Shown one piece after another: positions 55,411 through 63,600 of a DNA stretch of 64,000 nucleotides. A program made the position numbers and the translations under genes. The stretch spans positions 4,650,001 to 4,714,000 of the forward strand of contig NZ_CP041783.1 in the NCBI RefSeq assembly GCF_007567505.1, read 5' to 3'. The notes beneath the pieces were generated by a model that saw only the letters and a program-made list of their open reading frames with translations, made no database searches and was not told the DNA's origin. Every line of letters starts with the position of its first letter. The first letter of the stretch is position 1. Origin of the DNA: Shewanella donghaensis. GTDB lineage: Bacteria > Pseudomonadota > Gammaproteobacteria > Enterobacterales > Shewanellaceae.

Positions 55411-55443
55411 TTAAAAATATGCCAGTGATATCATCACTGGCAT
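55411..55443 (-). terminator. Terminator of the YeeE/YedE gene pair
   Basis: ATGCCAGTGAT (55419-55429), ATC, ATCACTGGCAT (55433-55443): perfect 11-base arms. On the minus strand the stem is followed by ATTTTTAA, and it lies about 75 bases past the stop at 55520. Confidence 0.75.
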
Positions 55444-55469
55444 AGTTATTTGGCGGCATAGTTATTTGG
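55439..55469. repeat. 15-bp direct repeat
   Basis: GGCATAGTTATTTGG occurs at 55439-55453 and again at 55455-55469, one base apart. The first copy overlaps the arm of the neighbouring hairpin, suggesting local slippage duplication. Confidence 0.8.
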
Positions 55470-55519
55470 AGTGAAAAATTGAATCATAAACGTCTATTCT
55501 ATTTATAAATCAGAGAGTA

Positions 55520-55942
55520 CTAATCTTTAACCGGCCAGAGGATTTTTCTGCTTGCATAGTGACCAAGCAGCATACTGGCCATAAACCAGTAAATCGCCGA
55601 TTCACCACGTAATAAGCTTGCGACTGCGGGACCTGGACAAATTCCCACCATTCCCCAACCAATACCAAAAATTATTGAGCCTATAATTAATTTAGGCGTT
55701 AACGCCTGTTGAGGTACTGGTATTTCATCACCATTAATCGCATGAGTGCGAGGTTTGATAAACAAATGGTAACTAGGTAAAAATACCAATAGTGCGCCAC
55801 CAATAACCAAAGCTAAACTGCCATCCCAATTACCCGTGACATCCAAAAAATTAAGGACTTTGTACGGGTTTACCATTCCTGAGATATTCATGCCTAGGCC
55901 AAATAGCAGCCCAGTGATTAAACCAACTAATATCTTAAACAT
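55520..55942 (-). CDS. YeeE/YedE-family transporter, C-terminal half (DUF6691-like)
   Basis: The ATG at 55942 follows GGAGG by five bases; the frame could extend to a GTG at 55948. 140 residues, about four membrane spans. GLLFGLGMNISGMVNPYKVLNFLDV and GWGMVGICPGPAVASLL carry the conserved cysteine of the YeeE family's second half. With the protein encoded just upstream it makes one two-subunit permease for sulfur compounds (thiosulfate or persulfide-related). The start overlaps the end of the partner gene by eight bases, implying coupled translation. Confidence 0.87.
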   Translation of the reverse strand: MFKILVGLITGLLFGLGMNISGMVNPYKVLNFLDVTGNWDGSLALVIGGALLVFLPSYHLFIKPRTHAINGDEIPVPQQALTPKLIIGSIIFGIGWGMVGICPGPAVASLLRGESAIYWFMASMLLGHYASRKILWPVKD

Positions 55943-56354
55943 ACACACCTCCAGACAACCATACCATTAACGCTGCACTCAACATAAACACCGCAGTAGC
56001 AATAATAGATCGCATCGATAAACGGCCAATACCGCAGATCCCATGACCGCTGGTGCAACCATTTGCTAGTTGGGTACCAATACCCACCGCTAACCCACCA
56101 ACTAATAACCAAGTTAATGAGTAATCAGGTAAAGCTGCGCTTTCAAGACCCATTAAAGGATCGAATAACAAGCTTGCTGCCATCGCGATGACAAAAGCGA
56201 CTCGCCAAGCTCTATCTTTGTTATTGGCCCCAAAAATGCCGGCTAAAACGCCACTTACTCCAGCTGTTTTGCCACTCAATAGCATCAGCATGGTAACCGA
56301 AAGGCCTAAAAGCATACCGCCAATCAAGGCACTCCAAGGGGTGAACTCTGTCAT
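55935..56354 (-). CDS. YeeE/YedE-family transporter, N-terminal half
   Basis: 139 residues, about four membrane spans. MLLGLSVTMLMLLSGKTAGVSGVLAGIFG and the conserved cysteine motif LANGCTSGHGICG identify the first half of the YeeE/YedE sulfur transporter family. In larger relatives (such as YeeE/TsuA) both halves are one chain and the cysteines relay thiosulfate. The gene is divergent from the persulfide reductase gene across a 331-base region with an inverted repeat. Confidence 0.88.
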   Translation of the reverse strand: MTEFTPWSALIGGMLLGLSVTMLMLLSGKTAGVSGVLAGIFGANNKDRAWRVAFVIAMAASLLFDPLMGLESAALPDYSLTWLLVGGLAVGIGTQLANGCTSGHGICGIGRLSMRSIIATAVFMLSAALMVWLSGGVYV

Positions 56355-56685
56355 TTAACACTCCAAAATAATTCAATAACCGTAACATTTAGCGTCTGCA
56401 TTTATTAACAAGTCATACTTTTTTGTAGCATAATGTTGCTGCAAACTATTGTTAAATTGTGGTTTTTTGCAGTATACAAGAATCAGCATATTAAAAAAAT
56501 CTAATATGATTAAATTTTATTTAACTAGTTGCGCATTAGAAAAAACTAATGGAGAATGTAATTCAATTATTCGGTAAACAAGAACAATGAATAAAGTGTG
56601 TATGGCAGATGACACCGATGAAAAATAACAGCAAGTTGCCATCACAGGGATTCAGTTCAGCAAGCGGTTGCAATAGGAGATAGTC
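56355..56685. other. Divergent promoter region of the sulfur module
   Basis: AT-rich, no gene seen. It should contain promoters for both the YeeE/YedE pair (minus) and the persulfide reductase (plus). The clearest element is the inverted repeat at 56487-56508. An AGGAGA ribosome site precedes the ATG at 56686. Confidence 0.6.
56487..56508. promoter_or_regulatory. Operator-like inverted repeat between divergent sulfur genes
   Basis: CATATTA (56487-56493), AAAAAATC, TAATATG (56502-56508): a perfect 7-base inverted repeat with an eight-base spacer, about 130 bases from one gene and 180 from the other. Shape and context suit an ArsR-type sulfide/persulfide-sensing repressor, but no regulator gene is in the window. 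Confidence 0.5.
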
Positions 56686-58389
56686 ATGTCAAAAATTTTA
56701 ATTATCGGTGGCGTAGCAGGTGGCGGCTCAGCTGCAGCACGTGCTCGTCGTCTCAGTGAAAATGCTGAGATCATCATGTTTGAACGTGGCGAGTTCGTAT
56801 CGTTCGCCAATTGTGGTTTGCCTTATCATATTGGTGGTGACATAAAAGATAGAAGCAAGCTATTGCTGCAAACGCCTGAAAGTTTCTTGGCACGCTTTAA
56901 CGTTGATGTTCGCGTAATGAATGAAGTGACTGCAATCAATAGCGTCACTAAGTCGGTGAAGGTAAAGAATTTAATCAGTGGCAGCGAATACACTGAAACT
57001 TATGACAAGTTATTACTTAGCCCTGGTGCTGGCCCCATTGTTCCGCCTATTCCTGGCATTAATAATCCATTGACGCACTCGTTACGTAATATCCCAGATA
57101 TGGATCGCATTCTGAATACCATCAAAACCAACAAACCCGAGCACGCAACAGTGGTTGGTGGTGGTTTTATTGGTTTAGAAATGATGGAAGCATTTCATCA
57201 ACTAGGGATAAAAACCACTGTAATTGAAATGGCCGAGCAGGTGATGACTCCTGTTGATCGTGAAATGGCAGGATTTGCCCACGCAGAAATTCGCCAACAA
57301 GGTGTTAATTTAAAACTGGGGGTAGCACTAGAAGCTGTTGAGTTTACTCCTTGCGATAATATCTTAAGTATCGAGTCTGGCGAAAATGAAGCCCACCAAC
57401 ACAAGCAAGGTAAGTTAAGCCTTACACTCAATAATGGTGAGTCCCTAGATACTGATATTCTTATTATGGCCATTGGTGTTCGACCTGAAACCAAACTTGC
57501 TAAAGAAGCGGGTTTAAAAATTGGCGATTTAGGCGGTATTTATACCAATGAAAACATGCAAACCAGTGATCCAGATATTTATGCCGTTGGTGATGCAGTA
57601 GAAGACAAAGACTTTGTGACGGGTAAACAAACCTTAGTGCCGCTAGCTGGGCCAGCTAACCGTCAAGGGCGAATGGCAGCAGATAATATGCTTGGCCGTA
57701 ATGAAACCTATAAGGGTACACAGGGCACTGCAATTTGTAAGATTTTTGACCTTGCCGTTGCTTCAACAGGCCAAAATGAAAAGCAATTAAAGCGTGATGG
57801 CGTTGAATACCAAAAAGTGTATGTGCATACCGCAAGCCATGCAAGCTACTACCCAGGCGCAGAAATTGTTTCGTTTAAAATGTTATTTGACCCTAAAACG
57901 GGCAAGATTTTTGGCGCTCAAGCCGTGGGCAAAGATGGCGTCGATAAACGTATTGATGTCATGGCGGTTGCCCAACGTGCGGGAATGACCGTTGAACAGC
58001 TACAAGACCTTGAACTGACCTATGCTCCGCCTTATGGCAGCGCTAAAGATGTCATCAACCAAGCGGCATTTGTGGCCAACAACCTTATCAAAGGGGATAC
58101 CTGCGCGATACATTTTGATGAGATGGATAACCTATCGGCAGATCAATTGTTGCTAGATGTACGTAACCCTGGTGAGCTCGAAGCGGGTGGTTGTATCGCT
58201 GGCGCGATTAATATCCCAGTAGATCAATTACGTCAACGCATGAACGAGCTGCCAAAAGACAAAGAAATCGTCATTTATTGTCAAGTAGGACTCCGTGGCA
58301 ACGTCGCTTATCGCCAGCTGGTGAATAACGGTTTTAAAGCCCGTAACCTTATCGGCGGTTACCGCACCTATAAGTTTGCTAAAGCATAA
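56686..58389 (+). CDS. NADH-dependent persulfide reductase/CoA-disulfide reductase with rhodanese domain (Npsr-like)
   Basis: 567 residues. FAD domain: ILIIGGVAGGGSAAARARRL, then the catalytic SFANCGLPYHIGG (C43, as in CoA-disulfide reductases), a NAD-binding VVGGGFIGLEMMEAF and IYAVGDAVE. The C-terminal rhodanese domain (about 470-567) has LLLDVRNPGELEAGGCIAGAINIP and active-site IYCQVGLRGNVAY (C532). This architecture is that of Npsr from Shewanella loihica, which reduces persulfides and polysulfide and uses CoA. The divergent YeeE/YedE pair supports sulfane-sulfur handling. Confidence 0.92.
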   Translation: MSKILIIGGVAGGGSAAARARRLSENAEIIMFERGEFVSFANCGLPYHIGGDIKDRSKLLLQTPESFLARFNVDVRVMNEVTAINSVTKSVKVKNLISGSEYTETYDKLLLSPGAGPIVPPIPGINNPLTHSLRNIPDMDRILNTIKTNKPEHATVVGGGFIGLEMMEAFHQLGIKTTVIEMAEQVMTPVDREMAGFAHAEIRQQGVNLKLGVALEAVEFTPCDNILSIESGENEAHQHKQGKLSLTLNNGESLDTDILIMAIGVRPETKLAKEAGLKIGDLGGIYTNENMQTSDPDIYAVGDAVEDKDFVTGKQTLVPLAGPANRQGRMAADNMLGRNETYKGTQGTAICKIFDLAVASTGQNEKQLKRDGVEYQKVYVHTASHASYYPGAEIVSFKMLFDPKTGKIFGAQAVGKDGVDKRIDVMAVAQRAGMTVEQLQDLELTYAPPYGSAKDVINQAAFVANNLIKGDTCAIHFDEMDNLSADQLLLDVRNPGELEAGGCIAGAINIPVDQLRQRMNELPKDKEIVIYCQVGLRGNVAYRQLVNNGFKARNLIGGYRTYKFAKA

Positions 58390-58420
58390 AACCTGTTTTC
58401 ATGTTTTGTATTTAATACCA

Positions 58421-58447
58421 AAGCCAGCATTATTTGCTGGTTTTTTT
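58421..58447 (+). terminator. Rho-independent terminator after the persulfide reductase
   Basis: AAGCCAGCA (58421-58429) and TGCTGGTTT (58435-58443), stem including one G-T pair, followed by more T. It lies 31 bases after the stop. Confidence 0.85.
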
Positions 58448-58544
58448 GTTTGATCTCTTGTTTTGTGTCCTGACGACAATGTTAGCTTCCCTCTATCGCG
58501 GTGATGTATTCAATCAAAGTCAAAATGATGTTTAAATCAAAAGT

Positions 58545-58620
58545 AAGAGGGGATTGCTGTTGAGCCCCTTTTGGCCAGTGCAGGATGGCATCCTGCGATC
58601 TAAATCCAAACGAAGTTTGG
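58545..58620. repeat. Three consecutive hairpins, candidate intergenic repeat element
   Basis: AAGAGGGG...CCCCTTTT (58545-58572), GCAGGATG-G-CATCCTGC (58580-58596) and CCAAAC-GAA-GTTTGG (58606-58620) follow each other with short spacers in the gene-free stretch 58390-58743. Neither an ORF nor a known RNA family is recognised. Such stacked palindromes are typical of dispersed REP-like elements, but copy number cannot be tested here. Confidence 0.45.
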
Positions 58621-58663
58621 AAAGCTTTAACCCAAAAAATATGAAGCCATGAATTTCAAGTAA

Positions 58664-58689
58664 TAAAAAAGGCATCTTTCGATGCCTTC
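58664..58689 (-). terminator. Terminator of the minus-strand zinc-ribbon gene
   Basis: AAGGCATC (58669-58676), TTTC, GATGCCTT (58681-58688); on the minus strand it ends in a run of T. It lies about 55 bases past the stop at 58744. Confidence 0.8.
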
Positions 58690-58743
58690 TTAAAACTAAC
58701 CTGAAATAGCCAACAGGTTATTTCAACAAAGTATTTCAACTCA

Positions 58744-59001
58744 TTATTTCAGCAATGCCACAGCTTCCATATCCAGTTCTATATCAGTACAACCTTTGGC
58801 ACAATATATTCCTGGCGCTTTGTCTGTTGGCTTCGCCTTTTTAGTATTAGGCGGCAATTGTAGCGTGAGCGGTTTTTTACATTCACTGCATTCTGCGCTG
58901 TTGCCTTTCAGCATGCGCTTTATCAAGTTCTTTTGTTGGTTAAATGACTCTTGTGTGGTGCCATTTACCGCTGAAAAATCCAGTTTTTGTGTTTCGCTCA
59001 T
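58744..59001 (-). CDS. Small zinc-ribbon-like protein, 85 aa
   Basis: Not a family I can name. Residues about 37-73 carry four cysteines (AECSECKKPL and GIYCAKGCTDI) in CxxC and CxxxC pairs, suggesting a single zinc ribbon; the N-terminus is polar and probably helical. It is encoded 47 bases downstream of pfaD on the same strand, with its own terminator, so it may share the pfa transcript. A role in fatty acid synthesis is not shown. Confidence 0.68.
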   Translation of the reverse strand: MSETQKLDFSAVNGTTQESFNQQKNLIKRMLKGNSAECSECKKPLTLQLPPNTKKAKPTDKAPGIYCAKGCTDIELDMEAVALLK

Positions 59002-59048
59002 TACCGCTACCTATATGAAAATTGTCTTAGCTTGATTACAGCACTTAA

Positions 59049-60677
59049 TCACTTGACCTGATCAAGTGGGCTCCAACGTTGTAATGCTACTGGTATTGCT
59101 ACGCCTTGGGCGGTCAGTAGATTAATACGTGCTTGATAAGCTGCGCCGTGCATCAAGTGTTTTGCTAAGTCTACCGCATTTCGCTGGGTATAATCATCTA
59201 AATAGCTGCCTTTTGCCCATTCATTGAACGCGCCAAGTGCAGGACCTGCCCAAATTTGGTAATCCATTTCACGGCCAACTTCGCCAGAGTTTGACCAGCG
59301 ACTTGAAAGGCCAAGATACCAACGGAAAATAAGTGCCATTTTACGCTTAGGGTTACCTTGTGCACGTTCGATTTGCTTAGGGTCGCGCTCGTTAAAATGC
59401 GCCACTGTCCCCGCCCAGATTTCATCAAGGCTTGAACGGAACACTTGTTTTTCAAGCTTTTCACGTTCTTCAGCTGGAATCGCTTCGATTGATTCATAAC
59501 GCGTATAAATCTCATAAAGCTTATTGGCACGCATTGGGAATAGGGTGCCGCGTTTAACCACTTGCAGTTTCACGCCCATTTCGAACATGTCAGCAGCAGG
59601 TGCCATGGTCACGTCAGCCATTTCTGTGGTGGCAAGCAGTTTACGAGTATGTTCACTGGCGCCTGCTTCAACACAGGCTTGGTTGATAGAGCCAGTAACA
59701 ATATAAGCTGCGCCCATATTAAATGTTGCTAGTGCGGCATCAGGTGTACCCACACCGCCACCACAACCGACACGAATAGGTGGGTTGTAGTTATATTCAG
59801 CTTGTACTTTGTCTTTTAAAGCCAAGATAGTCGGCAGTAAAGTCACTAAAGGTCGGTTATCGGTATGACCGCCAGAGTCAGCTTCAGCAGTAATATCATC
59901 AGCCATAGGAACAAGCTGAGCTAGCTCCATTTGCTCTGCAGTGATTAAGCCTTCATCAACCAATTTTTGCAGTATTTTAACTGGTGCAGGTTGCATGAAT
60001 TTAATCGCGACTTCGGTGCGGCTCACTTTGGCGATAACTTTGTTAGCGACAACCACATTGCCGCTAGCATCACGGCTTAAACCTGCTGCGCGGTAGTAGA
60101 CAATTTGCGGTGTTAAGCCTAGGAAAGCAGATGCTTCAACGGTGCGCACTTTATGCTTTAAGAATAACTCAACGCTACCACGTTCCAGTGCTGGCTCGCT
60201 TGGGCTGTGAATTAAGTTAAACATGTATGGGCCGTTTGGCAGCGCCGCTTGAATACGGTTAATGGCTTGCTCTACCCGTGAAGGAATTAAGCCCGCAGCG
60301 CCAAACGAACATAAGATGCCCGCTTTGCCCAGTGCGATAACTAATTCTTCAGATGAAATACCATTAGCCATTGCGCCAGCGTAGTAAGCGTATTTAACAC
60401 CGTGTACACGGCGGAAGTTACTATCACCTAAGCTCTGGGTGCCAAGTGCGGGTGCAAATGCACTCACGGGTAAGTCTTGGCCGCTGCTAATGCTTTCAGT
60501 GACGACTTGAGCATGTTGAGAAACCCCTAAGCCTTTTTCTGCATGGCTCACCAAGTAACAGGCTTGAGAAAGTTCTTTTAATTTATTACCGATAGCGGCA
60601 GTGTCAAAGCTGGCGTCGCTTGGCGCAACTTGCCAAGGCCATGGCGATAGCTTTTCGTTTTGAGTGCTAATTGTCAT
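59049..60677 (-). CDS. pfaD: PfaD, enoyl reductase of the omega-3 polyunsaturated fatty acid synthase
   Basis: A 542-residue FMN-dependent TIM-barrel protein (2-nitropropane dioxygenase-like fold) that reduces enoyl intermediates during EPA/DHA-type fatty acid synthesis. Landmarks: SPWPWQVAPSDASFDTAAIG at the start, VHGVKYAYYAGAMANGISSEELV, IRVGCGGGVGTPDAALATFNMGAAYIVTGSINQACVEAG, and a C-terminal DYQIWAGPALGAFNEWAKGS. AAGGAA precedes the ATG. It lies nine bases after the pfaC stop, so the two are one operon. The product length is typical. Confidence 0.95.
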   Translation of the reverse strand: MTISTQNEKLSPWPWQVAPSDASFDTAAIGNKLKELSQACYLVSHAEKGLGVSQHAQVVTESISSGQDLPVSAFAPALGTQSLGDSNFRRVHGVKYAYYAGAMANGISSEELVIALGKAGILCSFGAAGLIPSRVEQAINRIQAALPNGPYMFNLIHSPSEPALERGSVELFLKHKVRTVEASAFLGLTPQIVYYRAAGLSRDASGNVVVANKVIAKVSRTEVAIKFMQPAPVKILQKLVDEGLITAEQMELAQLVPMADDITAEADSGGHTDNRPLVTLLPTILALKDKVQAEYNYNPPIRVGCGGGVGTPDAALATFNMGAAYIVTGSINQACVEAGASEHTRKLLATTEMADVTMAPAADMFEMGVKLQVVKRGTLFPMRANKLYEIYTRYESIEAIPAEEREKLEKQVFRSSLDEIWAGTVAHFNERDPKQIERAQGNPKRKMALIFRWYLGLSSRWSNSGEVGREMDYQIWAGPALGAFNEWAKGSYLDDYTQRNAVDLAKHLMHGAAYQARINLLTAQGVAIPVALQRWSPLDQVK

Positions 60678-60686
60678 TATTATTCC

Positions 60687-63600
60687 TTATGCCTCTTCGA
60701 TACAGATAGCGATATCTTTTACTTCGTAAATTCTTAAGCCATCTTTACTTAAGTTCGCGTCACCTACGATGATGCGCTTGCCGTTTTCATCTTTCACGGC
60801 GCTAATGTGTACGTCTAATGACATTTGTTTGTTCAGCGGGTTTATTTGACCGCGGTACTTCCATTTAATGTCTGACAAAATTTGGCCAAACTTAGGGTTG
60901 GTAAAGCCTTTGCCTAAGTCTTTGCTAATGGCGTAAGTTTGCATTAACTCGATAACAGCTTCAACGCCTAATGAACCTGGCATTACTGGATCTTGATGGA
61001 AATGGAACTGGAAGAACCAATCGCTTGGGTCAATGGTACGTGAACCAGATAGGTAACCTAGACCATTTTTACCGCCTTTATCAACGATTTCAGCTTTGTC
61101 GATAAAGTTAAGCTGACCGCCTGCAAGGCAATAATGTGGCTGATTTGCTGGCGCGTGGAATACCCGAGACTGCTTATCGAGTAAATCGACAGTAATATCA
61201 GCGGCGACATTATTATCAATATGCCAAGGATGGGTAATACGGCCGTTATCAATACCTAGTTGGTTTTTAAGGGCGTCGCCTTTAAAGTAACCAAATACCG
61301 CGCTGCCTTTATAAAACGGCTCGTTATCAACACTTAATTCAAAGGTAAAACTTTGAATAATATTGCTACCTGCAATTACAGTGGACAGTAAGCGTGAGTC
61401 ATTGACGATAGTTTTACCGCGCAAATCGACATCACGTAATAGCTCTCCGCTACCATCTAAGTTACGGAAGAATAATTCTTCACCAGGGAAACCTAATGTG
61501 GTGCCCATGTAGCCCGAGATAAAGCCGTTAGGCTGCAGAGAAATTTCCATTAATACCGAATAAGGCATCACTGAGGCGTGGCTGTTTTTAGTAAAGTACC
61601 AAGCATCTGTTGGGACTTCGTATTCAGCGATACACGATGACGGCTTTTTAAGTTCGCCACGTTTGCCTTCAATTTCAACAATACGGGTTGTTAGCTGTAA
61701 ATCACCACAGGGAGTACGCGGTGGGATAAAGCCACGGTAAATACTGAAGTCTGGGCCGAAACAGTTTTCAATGTTGCCGGTTGCAAATTCGAACATGTGG
61801 TACGCCGTAAATGGTAGCGTATCAGGAGTACGATTTGGGTAATCTGGTATAAGCGGCGCTTCAACATGTTGTAGTGGAATAACGCCTTTATTGGTTGGTG
61901 CTGATAGGTCAGGTATTTGTGACATTAACGGCGCATTTTTTGATGCTTGGCCGCTAGCTTTACTCGTCTCAGTACTCGAAACAGTCGCTGTGTCGTTAAC
62001 AACAGTATCGTTAATATAACGCGCGCACTCGCTCTCTTCTTTAAGCATCACCCCAAGATTTTGGAAATCAACCACCGCTTTACCGTTAAGCAAAATATCA
62101 ATGTTGGCTTTGGCATATGGGCGAGGGTGAATACCAATCTCAGTCACTTCCATGCGGTAAGTCAGTTCACCGTGTTGTGGCAGAACTTGACCACGACAAC
62201 GCACTTTTTGAGACGCATTTTCAAGTGGTTGGAAACGACCATTTTCAACTAAGGTGTGCATACCAATATGCAGCATGAAGAACTGCAGTAATTGACCACA
62301 ACCTTCAGCCATTAGTGAGCCAGCCATGACTTGGTCGCCTTGGAAGTGACAAGGGAAATACCAGTGATCAGGTGCCAGTGTTTTATGACCTTCAATGAAG
62401 CCTAAGCCCCATGCTCCGCCATGCACATCCAGATTGCCAACTTGCTCAATCATTAAGAATTTTTCAGAGGCGAAGCATAGTGAATCTTGCTTACCTGAAG
62501 CCAGTTGATGGTTTTGATGCTCACCTGCAAAACAACCGCCGATATCGGCGTGCAGTAAGTTATGGATTTGACCATAATCAAACTGGGTTTGAGCGCAATG
62601 CAATAATGGCTCAAAACGTGGCTTATTCGGATTGTTAAACGCATCTTCACGCAGTTTAATTTCATCTTCGGTGCGAATTACGCCTTTACCATCATCAAGT
62701 TCTTGGTCAGTAAAGAATCCTGCACAACCACCGTCCATTTTCAGGATCATCTTATCGCCAACAAAACACTCGTAAGAGAAGAAGAATAATAATGTCTCGC
62801 CATTACGGGCAAAATTATTAATCTTAATGTCATAACGAAGTGTGTCGCCACCGCGAGGTAAGTCTTCTAAAAAGGTCAGCGTACAATCAAGTAAACGATA
62901 AACGCGCTCACCTTTGTTTTCAAAATCAATGCCCAAATAACTGATCAACATTAAGTCACATTGACCTGATTCAACCGCGACAGCCCAAGGTATTTGGCCA
63001 TCAACTAAATATGGCGCATCAACTGGGATGTCATATTCAGTGGTCATTGAACAAGGTTGGTATTGGTTCATGGTGGCAGCTAATTTAGTGACACGAGATA
63101 CCAATAAATAATCAGTGGTTGGAAGACGTACACGACGTGAGTAGTTATCAATAACAGCGTAATCAGGGCCAAATACTTTGGCGATGTCGCCTTCAGCGTA
63201 TTCAACTAAGTCGGCATAATTCCAGATACATGGCTTATCCGCAGGGATAGGCGCGATATACGGTGGCACACTGGCGTGATTTGGACGAAGTGTAGGCGCT
63301 ACTGCAACTGGCTGAGCTAGCACGTTTACTGCTTGAGTCGGGGCGCTTTGTACTGGTAAGGCGTACGACTGCCCATTGGCCTGAGCAAGTTGTTGCTTCA
63401 TCAGTGCATCAGCTACTTTCAAGCCTTCATTACGGCTTTTTAAGAATGCCAGTTGAGCTTGATGTGCTAACCACTGGTTTTGTTCAAAAGCAGTTAAATG
63501 TGCTGGTGGAACTTGTGCTTGAGTCTGAGCTTGTGCAAGCGAAGGTGTTTGCACTGAAGATGCAGATTCCTGTTTAGCAGGACTGAACTGGGTAGAACGA

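Larger units (their letters stand above)
55132..55519. other. Gene-free stretch with two hairpin terminators
   Basis: No ORF is supported in these 388 bases. It contains two strong inverted repeats (55213-55242 and 55411-55443) and a 15-base direct repeat; the part near 55140-55200 should include the promoter of the minus-strand signalling gene. Confidence 0.6.
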
